From assembly GCF_030407435.1 (NCBI RefSeq), contig NZ_JASDDK010000002.1, positions 1 to 64,000 on the forward strand: a stretch of 64,000 nt of DNA, read 5' to 3'. The notes beneath the pieces were generated by a model, which was not told where the DNA came from, did no database searches, and saw only the letters and a program-made list of their open reading frames with translations. Source of the stretch: Winogradskyella bathintestinalis. Lineage in GTDB: Bacteria; Bacteroidota; Bacteroidia; Flavobacteriales; Flavobacteriaceae. The number at the start of each line of letters is the position of its first letter. Positions within the stretch are counted from its first letter, which is position 1. This document shows positions 8,257-18,438 of this stretch, piece after piece. Both the position numbers and the translations under genes were made by a program.

Positions 8257-9027
8257 TCATAACCAATGTTGATTCATTTTTAACATACCAACAAGTTCTC
8301 CTGTTGACGAAATTTTTAATTTTTTTAAAATATTTCTACGATGCGTATCAACGGTATGTGAACTAATACTTAACTTCTCAGAAATTTGTTTACTAGTATT
8401 GTTTAAAACAAGTAATCTAATAATATCGCGTTCTCTATTACTTATGCCTTCGTTTAATAATTTTTGAGAAAAATTATTAAAATAGATAGTTTCATATTCA
8501 TTTTTAGAATTTAACAATTTTGTAGAGGCCGTGATATCCATTTTAATATTAGCATCTAATACGGTGTAATGCGCTAAACCTATAATTGGTTTACCCTCCG
8601 AATCGAAAACCAACGGAGTTGTATTTTGTACAATATTTACGTAAATACCCTCAGCGTTCTTTAGTCTAAAATTCCATGTATAATTGGCATCTTTACGTCT
8701 ATTTTCTGGTATTTCCTTCAGTGTGAATTCCATTAAACTATTAAGAGCACTTAACCAAGCGTCAACATCATCTGGATGAATTCTACTCCAAAAATAACGC
8801 ATACCTTGGGTTTTTAATTCATTCGCATCTAGACCAAGACATGCCGTATAATTTTTACTGATATATTCAAAAGTTAATTTCTGAGTATTAGTAACGCAGA
8901 AAAATGTTGAACTATATGGTAGATACTTATCTAGCTCCATCATTTTTTCGATATGCTCTTTTAAAAATGGCTTGTCATAAGATTTAAATATAACGCGGTA
9001 TAAATCTTTAATATGAGATGGTGTCAT
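8257..9027 (-). CDS. PAS domain-LuxR type transcriptional regulator
   Basis: The 256-residue protein has a PAS-like sensor region at about 35-160 (YISKNYTACLGLDANEL, then FWSRIHPDDVDAW and NFRLKNAEGIYVN) followed by a LuxR/GerE helix-turn-helix at about 190-250 (ISNRERDIIRLLVLNNTSKQ, SISSHTVDTHRRNILKKL). It probably senses a small ligand or redox state in the cytoplasm and binds DNA; no receiver domain is present, so it is not a classical response regulator. This PAS-LuxR layout is common in Flavobacteriia. It sits alone between lpd and the lrp gene on the same strand, with no clear target. Confidence 0.85.
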   Translation of the reverse strand: MTPSHIKDLYRVIFKSYDKPFLKEHIEKMMELDKYLPYSSTFFCVTNTQKLTFEYISKNYTACLGLDANELKTQGMRYFWSRIHPDDVDAWLSALNSLMEFTLKEIPENRRKDANYTWNFRLKNAEGIYVNIVQNTTPLVFDSEGKPIIGLAHYTVLDANIKMDITASTKLLNSKNEYETIYFNNFSQKLLNEGISNRERDIIRLLVLNNTSKQISEKLSISSHTVDTHRRNILKKLKISSTGELVGMLKMNQHWL

Positions 9028-9141
9028 TTGTATATTTATTTTATCATTTTTTCGCCTGAAACATTTAGATAATCAATTCGATATCAATATTTAGTATGGT
9101 ATATTTCCATATGGTAAAAATAAAACTTTAATTCTAAATTA

Positions 9142-9603
9142 TCAGTACATTGAAATTGCGGTTGTATGTTTCACCTCATTTATCATAAACATACTATGTG
9201 TGCTACCAATATGATCTATTTTAGTCAGTTTTTCAACCATAAACTCTCGAAACGCTTGCATATCTTTCACCAGAACTTTTAGCAAATAATCATAATCTCC
9301 ACTGAGGTGATAGCATTCTAGAACTTCGTTGAGTTGCTTAACTTCACGTTCAAATTTCACAACATAATCTTGTGAATGTTGTATCAATTTTACATGGCAA
9401 AAAGCCACAAAATCTTTTTCCACCTTGCTTTTATCAACCAATGCAACATATTTTTTTACAATATTATTTTTTTCAAGTTTTTTAATACGTTCATAAACTG
9501 CAGTAACCGATAAATTTAACTGATGTGCCAAAGCTTTATTGGTTTGTTTACTATCAGTTTGAAGTAAGTTAAGTAGTTTTTTGTCGATATCGTCGAAGAT
9601 CAT
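9142..9603 (-). CDS. Lrp/AsnC-family transcriptional regulator
   Basis: The 153-residue protein has an N-terminal winged HTH (DKKLLNLLQTDSKQTNKAL, LSVTAVYERIKKLEKNNIV) and a C-terminal RAM ligand-binding domain (about 65-150; CYHLSGDYDYLLKVLVKD is the diagnostic beta-alpha segment). Such proteins form octamers whose DNA binding responds to an amino acid. It is divergent from a methionine gamma-lyase-type gene across a 160-base gap, a layout in which the regulator commonly controls the neighbouring amino-acid catabolic gene, so Met, Cys or a related amino acid is the likely effector (inference). Confidence 0.92.
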   Translation of the reverse strand: MIFDDIDKKLLNLLQTDSKQTNKALAHQLNLSVTAVYERIKKLEKNNIVKKYVALVDKSKVEKDFVAFCHVKLIQHSQDYVVKFEREVKQLNEVLECYHLSGDYDYLLKVLVKDMQAFREFMVEKLTKIDHIGSTHSMFMINEVKHTTAISMY

Positions 9604-9764
9604 AGTTATAAATTTTCGGAATAAGTTATTAGATATTCACAATTAATGAATTTTTATCTATAGAAACAACTTGTAATAGTAATTTATTCTGAATATCATA
9701 TTAACTATTGACTTATAATCTAAATTAATTGAAATTTGGACTATATAATTTTAAAAAAACTACC

Positions 9765-10964
9765 ATGGCTTTTAAACCTGCAAACCACATTCAAGATTTA
9801 CAATACTTCGGTGAATTCGGAGGCGTGAATCCTTCAATTTCTGATTCATCAACGTATACATTTTTGTCGGCAAAAACAATGTTCGATACGTTTGAGGGTA
9901 ATGCCGATGGCTGTTATTTATACTCTCGTCACTCTTCCCCTTCAAATTTATACCTAGGTGAAGCATTGGCCGCAATGGAAGGTACCGAAACCGCAACGGT
10001 TACAGCATCTGGTATGGGAGCCATTACTCCAGTAATATTGCAACTTTGTGGTGCGGGTGATCACGTCGTAAGTAGTAGAACAATTTATGGAGGCACTTAT
10101 GCTTTTTTAAAAAACTTTACACCAAGATTAGGTATTGAAACTACTTTTATAGATATCACAAAATTAGACATTGTTGAAGCTGCAATCACTCCAAATACAA
10201 AAGTATTATATTGCGAATCCGTTAGCAATCCTCTATTAGAAGTAGCCGATATAAAAGGATTATCCAATTTAGCAAAAAAGTACAATCTTAAATTAGTAGT
10301 AGATAACACCTTTTCACCTTTATCTATTTCACCCATTACATTGGGTGCCGATATCGTAGTGCACAGCTTAACTAAATTTATCAACGGTTCTTCTGATACG
10401 GTTGGCGGTGTGGTTTGTGGTACACAAGAGTTAATTGACAATTTACGAAACGTTAATAGTGGTGCCGCTATGCTATTAGGTGCTACAATGGATAGTTTAC
10501 GTTCAGCTTCGGTTTTAAAAAACCTCAGAACATTACATATTAGAATGATGCAACACAGCCAAAATGCTTCTTATTTAGCCGAAAAATTTGAAAACGATGG
10601 TTTAAAAACTGTCTATCCCGGTTTAGCCTCTCACCCATCTCATGGATTATTTAAATCTATGATGAATGATAAATATGGATTTGGTGGAATGATGACTATT
10701 GATGTGGGTACAATAGATAACGCCAATGCACTAATGGAAATGATGCAAGAGCACAACTTAGGCTACTTAGCCGTAAGTTTGGGTTTTTATAAAACTTTAT
10801 TTAGTGCCCCAGGCAGTTCTACCTCTTCAGAAATTCCAGAAGACGAACAAAAAGAAATGGGTTTGAGTGACGGATTAATTCGTTTTTCTATTGGACTAGA
10901 TGCTGATATTGAGCGTACGTACAAAATGATGAAGGATTGCATGGTGCAATTAGGTATTCTATAA
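9765..10964 (+). CDS. Trans-sulfuration PLP enzyme, methionine gamma-lyase-like
   Basis: The 399-residue enzyme belongs to the Cys/Met metabolism PLP family. The PLP lysine is K204 (VVHSLTKFINGSSD); VVDNTFSP (178-185) holds the Asp that contacts the pyridine nitrogen; YSRHSSP (53-59) supplies the neighbouring-subunit Tyr/Arg phosphate contacts. Start is the ATG at 9765; a TTG 12 codons upstream gives a less family-like N-terminus. The residue equivalent to the special Cys116 of Pseudomonas methionine gamma-lyase is Gly (IYGGTYAFL), so cystathionine gamma-lyase/synthase or another side activity is possible. Divergence from an Lrp regulator suggests amino-acid-induced catabolism releasing methanethiol or H2S plus a 2-oxo acid. 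Confidence 0.85.
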   Translation: MAFKPANHIQDLQYFGEFGGVNPSISDSSTYTFLSAKTMFDTFEGNADGCYLYSRHSSPSNLYLGEALAAMEGTETATVTASGMGAITPVILQLCGAGDHVVSSRTIYGGTYAFLKNFTPRLGIETTFIDITKLDIVEAAITPNTKVLYCESVSNPLLEVADIKGLSNLAKKYNLKLVVDNTFSPLSISPITLGADIVVHSLTKFINGSSDTVGGVVCGTQELIDNLRNVNSGAAMLLGATMDSLRSASVLKNLRTLHIRMMQHSQNASYLAEKFENDGLKTVYPGLASHPSHGLFKSMMNDKYGFGGMMTIDVGTIDNANALMEMMQEHNLGYLAVSLGFYKTLFSAPGSSTSSEIPEDEQKEMGLSDGLIRFSIGLDADIERTYKMMKDCMVQLGIL

Positions 10965-11407
10965 ACTAAACACTTCCTAATCTCGAATTCGCGCTATAAA
11001 TTTCTTTTAAGTTTATCGAAATCTTTAAATTTTTCCTACTTATTAATGAACCTAAAATTTAGTTATAATTAATAATCCGAAGTCTTCAAATTCCGATTTT
11101 TAGCTAAAAATTTTCTAATGGTGCGCTGTCTTATTGCATAAAATGAAAATTTAGTTTTTTTATAGCTTTTTTCGACTAAAGCCAATATTTATATGAGTAA
11201 ATATATTCTCAAAGAAACATGTCTTAAATTTTACAGTTTTACGACCTGATAATTAAATACAATTATTTATAGAACTCATAGATAGTTACAAAAAGTAAAC
11301 AATATGCTATAAACTATCGTTTTTTTAAAACATTCAAAAAATGGCATGAGCATAATTTGCTATAAAATTGATATTATCGTAACATTACACAACTAAATTC
11401 AATTAAT
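10965..11407. other. Intergenic region, 443 bp, no gene seen
   Basis: Very AT-rich gap between the PLP enzyme and the NhaC gene. The only structure noticed is GATAGTT (11281-11287) facing AACTATC (11312-11318) followed by a T-run, a weak hairpin with a 24-base loop. No clear promoter, RNA gene or coding remnant was found. Confidence 0.4.
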
Positions 11408-12898
11408 ATGCAAGAAAACGACCGCCAACCTAAGATTAAGATAGAGGATCAACACATCATTGATAATAAAGCGCTTAATATTTGGGAAGCCTTAATTCCT
11501 GTATTTGCGCTAGTTGCGATGCTCTCCTATAATATTTTTGTTTATGGAGATGATGCATTGAACGGAAGTAATCAATTTATTTTAATAATGGGAGCTGCAA
11601 TAGCAGCCATAGTAGGCTTTTATAATAAGGTAAAATATAAGCGCATGCTCGAAGAAGTTGCGGAAAACATAAAGTCTACGGTGGGTGCGATTCTTATTTT
11701 ACTTATGGTAGGCGCATTAGCTGGCACATGGTTAATAAGTGGTATTATTCCTAGTATGATTTATTATGGATTGCAAATTCTTAACCCTACCATATTCCTT
11801 GCGGCAAGTGTTATTATTTGTTCTATCATTTCAATTGCCACAGGCAGTAGTTGGACCACTTCTGCAACGATAGGAATAGCACTTATAGGGATTGGAAAAA
11901 CCTTAGGAATTGATATCGGCATGACGGCCGGTGCGGTTTTATCTGGTGCCTATTTTGGAGATAAAATGTCTCCATTAAGTGATACTACCAATCTTGCACC
12001 TGCCATGGCTGGGGCTGAATTATTTAGTCATATTAAATATATGACGTTAACAACGATTCCTACCATTGTAATTACCCTTATCGTTTTCGTCATTATCGGA
12101 TTAAACCTAGATACCACCGGTACACCGCAAATCTCAGATAAACTCAACGCAATTGACGGTGCTTTTAATATTAGTCCATGGTTATTTACTGTTCCTGTAT
12201 TAGTTATTTTTATGATTGTAAAAAAAACACCACCATTGATTGCGCTTTTATTTGGAGCATTATTAGGAGGAGTTACCGCAATAATTGCACAACCAGAAAT
12301 TGTAGCATCAGTAGCGGGGTATGACAATTTAACATTTCAATCGGCATACAAAGGAGTAATGAATGCTTTAACGGTTGATACTGCTGTTATAACAACTAGT
12401 GCAGAACTCAATGATTTATTTACAGCAGGCGGTATGAAAGGTATGCTCAGCACTATATGGTTAATTATTTGTGCTATGGTATTTGGAGGTGTTATGGATG
12501 CCATAGGTGCATTAGCAAGAATAACCGACGCTTTACTTAAAATGGCTACTTCTATTTTTGGTCTATTTGCAAGTACAGTGGCAAGTTGCTTAACATTAAA
12601 CTTAACAGCATCCGATCAATATTTAGCTATAGTGGTGCCTGGGAAAATGTTTAAAAAAGCCTATGAAGATAAAGGACTTGCTCCTGAGAATTTAAGTAGA
12701 ACTTTAGAAGATTCAGGAACTGTAACTTCTGTACTTATTCCATGGAATACCTGTGGAGCATACCATTCTAAAGTTTTATTTGGTTACGCCGGGGCCACAG
12801 CATATATTCCTTATGCATTATTTAGTATTATTAGTCCTTTTATGACCTTATTATTTGTAGCCTTAAGAATTAAAATTAAAATGATTAGAGACAAATAG
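11408..12898 (+). CDS. nhaC: Na+/H+ antiporter, NhaC family
   Basis: The 496-residue inner-membrane protein has about 11-12 hydrophobic segments and would exchange Na+ for H+ (or drive organic-acid exchange, as malate/lactate members do). Family-typical stretches are ATGSSWTTSATIGIALIGIG (residues about 155-174), GAYFGDKMSPLSDTTNLAPA (about 188-207) and, near the C-terminus, SRTLEDSGTVTSVLIPWNTC, all matching the conserved NhaC core. The soluble N-terminus (1-30) is acidic/basic mixed without a signal peptide. It is monocistronic, with a long 5' gap and no nearby regulator. Confidence 0.9.
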   Translation: MQENDRQPKIKIEDQHIIDNKALNIWEALIPVFALVAMLSYNIFVYGDDALNGSNQFILIMGAAIAAIVGFYNKVKYKRMLEEVAENIKSTVGAILILLMVGALAGTWLISGIIPSMIYYGLQILNPTIFLAASVIICSIISIATGSSWTTSATIGIALIGIGKTLGIDIGMTAGAVLSGAYFGDKMSPLSDTTNLAPAMAGAELFSHIKYMTLTTIPTIVITLIVFVIIGLNLDTTGTPQISDKLNAIDGAFNISPWLFTVPVLVIFMIVKKTPPLIALLFGALLGGVTAIIAQPEIVASVAGYDNLTFQSAYKGVMNALTVDTAVITTSAELNDLFTAGGMKGMLSTIWLIICAMVFGGVMDAIGALARITDALLKMATSIFGLFASTVASCLTLNLTASDQYLAIVVPGKMFKKAYEDKGLAPENLSRTLEDSGTVTSVLIPWNTCGAYHSKVLFGYAGATAYIPYALFSIISPFMTLLFVALRIKIKMIRDK

Positions 12899-12993
12899 AT
12901 TTTGATTATTAAACAAAATACTTTACATAGCTAAAATCTATTCCTTTATAAAAAATTAAAATTTAGTTAAGACTAAATATCGGTAATGAAAAG

Positions 12994-13001
12994 TATCTTT
13001 G
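12994..13001 (+). promoter_or_regulatory. -7 promoter element of ahpC
   Basis: TATCTTTG matches the Bacteroidota -7 consensus TAnnTTTG, 37 bases before the ahpC ATG. The -33 TTG is not clear. No OxyR-like palindrome was identified by eye. Confidence 0.55.
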
Positions 13002-13038
13002 TTGTAGAAAATAATTAATCTTAAAAACACGTAATAAC

Positions 13039-13677
13039 ATGGCATTAGTAGGAAGACAATTTCCAGATTTAGACGTAAACGCAATGAACGAAATGGGTGA
13101 TACGTTTAAAGTTAACGTTTTAGAAGAAGCGAAAAACAATAATAAAAAAGTAGTATTATTTTGGTATCCAAAGGATTTTACATTTGTATGTCCAACAGAA
13201 TTACATGCATTTCAAAACGCTCAAAGTGAATTCGAAAAAAGAAACACTATTGTAATTGGTGCGTCTTGTGATACTGCAGAAGTTCACTTCGCATGGTTGA
13301 GCACAGCTAAAGATAATGGTGGAATTGAAGGTGTAACTTACCCAATTTTAGCAGATTCTAATCGTAATCTAGCTTCAGCATTAGGCATCTTAGATATCTT
13401 TAATGAACAGTACGATGAAGAAACTGGACTTTTAACTGTAGAAGGTGATAACGTTACGTTTAGAGCGACATATATTATCGATGAAGAAGGTACAATTCAA
13501 CATGAAAGCATTAACAACATGCCACTAGGTAGAAACGTTAATGAATATTTAAGAATAATCGATGCCTTGACTCATGTACAAGAAAAAGGAGAAGTTTGTC
13601 CAGCGAACTGGGAAGAAGGTAAAGATGCCATGCAAGCAAATGTTAAGGGTACAGCTTCTTATTTAGCGAAACATTAA
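13039..13677 (+). CDS. ahpC: Peroxiredoxin, AhpC/Prx1 type
   Basis: The 212-residue typical 2-Cys peroxiredoxin reduces hydrogen peroxide and alkyl hydroperoxides in the cytoplasm. The peroxidatic Cys is C51 in DFTFVCPTELHAF and the resolving Cys is C187 in GEVCPANW. The C-terminal extension (EEGKDAMQANVKGTASYLAK) is like that of the Prx1 subgroup, where it covers the active site. No ahpF is nearby; instead a thioredoxin-like gene and a small acidic protein follow, suggesting the thioredoxin is the electron donor. A -7 element lies 37 bases before the ATG. Confidence 0.95.
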   Translation: MALVGRQFPDLDVNAMNEMGDTFKVNVLEEAKNNNKKVVLFWYPKDFTFVCPTELHAFQNAQSEFEKRNTIVIGASCDTAEVHFAWLSTAKDNGGIEGVTYPILADSNRNLASALGILDIFNEQYDEETGLLTVEGDNVTFRATYIIDEEGTIQHESINNMPLGRNVNEYLRIIDALTHVQEKGEVCPANWEEGKDAMQANVKGTASYLAKH

Positions 13678-13705
13678 ATAACGTAAATTTCTAATAATCT
13701 AAAAA

Positions 13706-13747
13706 ACCAAATTCCAAAATGCTACTAAAGTGGTTTTGGAATTTGGT
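13706..13747. terminator. 14-bp perfect hairpin between ahpC and the thioredoxin gene
   Basis: ACCAAATTCCAAAA (13706-13719) pairs perfectly with TTTTGGAATTTGGT (13734-13747) around a 14-base loop. There is no strong T-run after it on the plus strand, so it may act as a partial terminator or an mRNA-stabilising/processing hairpin that separates high ahpC expression from lower expression of the downstream genes. Confidence 0.6.
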
Positions 13748-13775
13748 AATTTAAGCATTGAAAACCAATAACATT

Positions 13776-14084
13776 ATGATTCAAGAATTAGAGAAAGACA
13801 ACTTACAAGATATTATTTCAGAAAATGACACCGTCATTGTCCAGTATTCTGCAACTTGGTGTGGTAACTGCCGCATTATGAAACCTAAGTTCAAGAAATT
13901 AGCAACGGAACATAATGAGGCTAATTTTGTTATTGTTGATGCTGAAAAATTTCCGGAAAGTAGAAAATTAGCATCAGTTGATAACCTACCTACATTTGCC
14001 ACTTTTAAGAATGGTGAATTTAAAAAACAGGCACAAACTAATAAGTTTGATGTTTTAAAAGAACTTGTTGAAGACGTATTATAA
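13776..14084 (+). CDS. Thioredoxin-family protein
   Basis: The 102-residue cytoplasmic protein has a thioredoxin fold with the active-site motif WCGNC (Cys29 and Cys32), a cis-Pro in NLPTFATF and the usual beta-strand VIVQYSATWC. The middle Gly-Asn replaces the canonical Gly-Pro of thioredoxin 1, which should alter its redox potential. Start is taken as ATG 13776; a TTG six codons upstream is less likely. It lies 98 bases after ahpC and 37 before a small acidic protein gene, so it probably serves as reductant of the peroxiredoxin. Confidence 0.9.
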   Translation: MIQELEKDNLQDIISENDTVIVQYSATWCGNCRIMKPKFKKLATEHNEANFVIVDAEKFPESRKLASVDNLPTFATFKNGEFKKQAQTNKFDVLKELVEDVL

Positions 14085-14121
14085 ATAATTTCTTCCAGTT
14101 AGGAAGATTAAATTTGGAATT

Positions 14122-14379
14122 ATGAAACTACCTGTAATAAAACATTTAACACAATTCATTGAAGATAACGATGAAGACTACATCATTGAAACAATTGAAA
14201 CTTTAGAAAATTTAACTGAAGTGCCATCGTTAAAAGATGAAGAACTTGATGTTATTGGTGAGTTAATTTCTAACATGTATGGCGCTATTGAAGTGCATAA
14301 AATGGTTAAAGACGGCACTTCTAAGAAAGAAGCATTAAATACATTTATGTCTCGTGTTCTAGGCTCTATAGATAAATAG
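14122..14379 (+). CDS. Small acidic conserved protein (DUF6952-like)
   Basis: The 85-residue, mostly helical, acidic protein (MKLPVIKHLTQFIE..., VPSLKDEELDVIGELISNMY) has no signal peptide, cysteine or membrane helix. I recall this short family as DUF6952, repeatedly found after a thioredoxin and AhpC in Flavobacteriia, but I cannot verify the accession. Position 3' of the peroxiredoxin-thioredoxin pair and before a strong terminator makes it part of the same peroxide-response unit. No biochemical function is known to me. Confidence 0.7.
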   Translation: MKLPVIKHLTQFIEDNDEDYIIETIETLENLTEVPSLKDEELDVIGELISNMYGAIEVHKMVKDGTSKKEALNTFMSRVLGSIDK

Positions 14380-14415
14380 ATAAAATTTAAATATTAAGTT
14401 AATATATGTTAACCA

Positions 14416-14447
14416 AAAAAAAGCTTCTTTTCAGAAGCTTTTTTTCT
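14416..14447 (+). terminator. Rho-independent terminator of the ahpC-trx unit
   Basis: AAAAAAGCTTCT (ending at 14428), loop TTTC, then AGAAGCTTTTTT (14433-14444) and more Ts. The symmetric A/T runs make it usable from both strands, ending both the ahpC unit and the convergent icd gene. Confidence 0.85.
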
Positions 14448-14478
14448 TTTCATATTAAATTATTAAAATAACTTAAAA

Positions 14479-16809
<2,331 letters not shown>

Positions 16810-16849
16810 TTAAGAAAACAATAATAATTAGATCAAATTATTCAATTTA

Positions 16850-17422
16850 CTATTTTATCTTAATCTTGAAACTTTCTAAAAGTCCAGAGATATTTTCTTT
16901 TGAAAAAGAAGCTTTCTTAATTCGATTTATAGTAGGATTAATTTGGAAATTATAAGCAGAGGTAAAATCAGCATGCTCAATGTTCGTTCTATCGAAAGTT
17001 GATTGGTATAAATCGCAATCTTTAAAGACCACATGTTTGGCCTCGGTATCCGTAAAATCGACTTGATGCATACTACAATTTAAAAATTGAGTTTGATTAA
17101 TTTTTAATTGATAGAAACTACATAAATCTAAGGTACAGTTGGTAAACTTAAAAGACAATAAAAAGGTATTACAATTAGTAAATAGAACCCCCAAGATTTT
17201 ACAATCATTAAATACCACATCATTGAAAGTGGTGTGTATTACATTTACATTACTCAAATTACACTCCACAAAATGACATTCTACGAAATTGAAATTAGAA
17301 AGATCTGCATTTTCAAAATTACAATTAGTAAAGGTGCAGTCGGTATACTCTCCTTTTGTTAGTACATTTTTATAGTAATCTATTGAATGATAGTTTTCGT
17401 TGTCTTTTAGAGGTAGATTCAT
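16850..17422 (-). CDS. Pentapeptide-repeat protein
   Basis: The 190-residue protein is built of A(D/N)LXX-type repeats, for example NCNFENADLSNFNFVECHFV and DCDLYQSTFDRTNIEHADF, which form a right-handed quadrilateral beta-helix. Many turns use Cys (ECHFVECNLSN), as in the QnrA/B/S-like and AlbG-like subgroup. Some relatives bind gyrase as DNA mimics; others are of unknown role, and no feature here settles which. It has no signal peptide and stands alone between icd and tRNA-Ser. Confidence 0.85.
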   Translation of the reverse strand: MNLPLKDNENYHSIDYYKNVLTKGEYTDCTFTNCNFENADLSNFNFVECHFVECNLSNVNVIHTTFNDVVFNDCKILGVLFTNCNTFLLSFKFTNCTLDLCSFYQLKINQTQFLNCSMHQVDFTDTEAKHVVFKDCDLYQSTFDRTNIEHADFTSAYNFQINPTINRIKKASFSKENISGLLESFKIKIK

Positions 17423-17565
17423 ATTACAAGATTACAAAAGATGGACTATTTAAAAAAATAAACAATTCAGAACACAATTCTCAAACTAGTACAATCATTT
17501 TAAAAATTAATTTGCAAATTGTCTGAAACACAACCTTATTTAGCTTCTCTCTAGTCGTTATAATC

Positions 17566-17597
17566 AAAAAACCCATAACTTTCGTTATGGGTTTTTC
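17566..17597 (-). terminator. Terminator of tRNA-Ser
   Basis: On the minus strand ACCCATAAC-GAAA-GTTATGGGT with a GNRA-type loop is followed by TTTTTTG, shortly after the tRNA 3' end. Near-symmetric A/T flanks could also serve the plus strand. Confidence 0.88.
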
Positions 17598-17602
17598 TGT
17601 TG

Positions 17603-17687
17603 CGGAGAGTAAGGGATTCGAACCCCTGGAGGTGTGACCCTCAACAGTTTTCAAGACTGCCGCATTCGACCACTCTGCCAACTCTCC
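17603..17687 (-). tRNA. tRNA-Ser (anticodon TGA)
   Basis: The minus strand folds into a class II tRNA of 85 nt: acceptor GGAGAGT pairs with ACTCTCC, discriminator G, D-arm with TGGCAGAGTGG, anticodon loop CTTGAAA with TGA, a long variable arm (GAGGGTCACACCTC) and T-arm GGGTTCGAATCCC. The 3' CCA is not encoded (CA follows the discriminator). It reads UCA/UCG-type serine codons. A promoter and a terminator bracket it as a single-gene unit. Confidence 0.96.
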
Positions 17688-17698
17688 GTTAGCGGGTG

Positions 17699-17729
17699 CA
17701 AATATAAAATCCTTTTTGTTGTTGCCAAA
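17699..17729 (-). promoter_or_regulatory. Promoter of tRNA-Ser
   Basis: On the minus strand TTTG (17726-17729) and TATATTTG (17699-17706) are separated by 19 bases, an almost ideal Bacteroidota -33/-7 pair, 12 bases before the mature tRNA 5' end. Confidence 0.82.
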
Positions 17730-18036
17730 GGTTTTTTCATAGTTTTTTAAAAAAATTTTTCGTTTAAAGATTTCGGTGTTATAATCGATTCCTTAATTAT
17801 TATAAATTATAATATTCAAACTATTATCATCGTATTTATTATTCAAATATAACCCCTTGAGGTTCATATGGTATGAGCAAGTTTTCCATTATAATAACTT
17901 ACTGATGAGGCAGAATAACTAAGAAGTAGTATAAATTTGATAAAAAGCACATTATATTAATTTTTAAAGATCAAACTTTTCGGTTTGAAATAATAAGTCA
18001 AAAGAGTTCATTAATTTAGCAACAAAAATTTAAAGC
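17730..18036. other. Intergenic region, about 300 bp, no gene seen
   Basis: AT-rich spacer between tRNA-Ser and a small membrane protein gene. TAAATTTG at 17932-17939 matches a plus-strand -7 element about 100 bases before the next ATG but lacks a clear TTG at the right spacing. Nothing else was noticed. Confidence 0.4.
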
Positions 18037-18372
18037 ATGAAAAAAGTACTTATTGTTATTGGGCTTATTTCAGCATTTGCTGCAACCATATTATCCGTCA
18101 CTAAATTTTTTAATCTCGCTATCTCACCTATTATTATAGCTTTTATATGTGGTTTAATATTATTATTTCTGTCAAAAAAAGATCAACAAAAAACTAAACC
18201 CGTTCAATATATCTTTCTTCTTGTTATTATGTCTTTGGGTTTTATTGTGTTTAAAGGATTTATTTATACTCCTGAAGTAGATACGACTGAACAACCGAAG
18301 CAGACTGAGCAAAACGATACCAACGGCGATGAAACATATAATGATAGCAAGGAAATGAAAGAAGAATTATAA
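18037..18372 (+). CDS. Small membrane protein, unknown function
   Basis: The 111-residue protein has three hydrophobic segments (about residues 4-22, 28-45, 58-77) and a charged, Glu/Asp/Gln/Thr-rich tail (80-111, EVDTTEQPKQTEQ...). It starts with ATG and lies 66 bases before the first M28 peptidase gene on the same strand, so co-transcription is possible. I do not recognise a family. Confidence 0.6.
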   Translation: MKKVLIVIGLISAFAATILSVTKFFNLAISPIIIAFICGLILLFLSKKDQQKTKPVQYIFLLVIMSLGFIVFKGFIYTPEVDTTEQPKQTEQNDTNGDETYNDSKEMKEEL

Positions 18373-18438
18373 ACTTATTTCAAAGTATATTTCACTTAAC
18401 TTAAATTACTTTTACTCAATCAATCAGTTACTGCCTAC

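Noticed and set aside
11281-11325. Hairpin followed by T-run before nhaC
   Set aside because: Stem is only seven pairs with a 24-base loop; too weak to call a terminator or attenuator.
17481-17681. 66-codon minus-strand frame across tRNA-Ser
   Set aside because: It reads through the tRNA gene and terminator; the 'protein' start is tRNA sequence.
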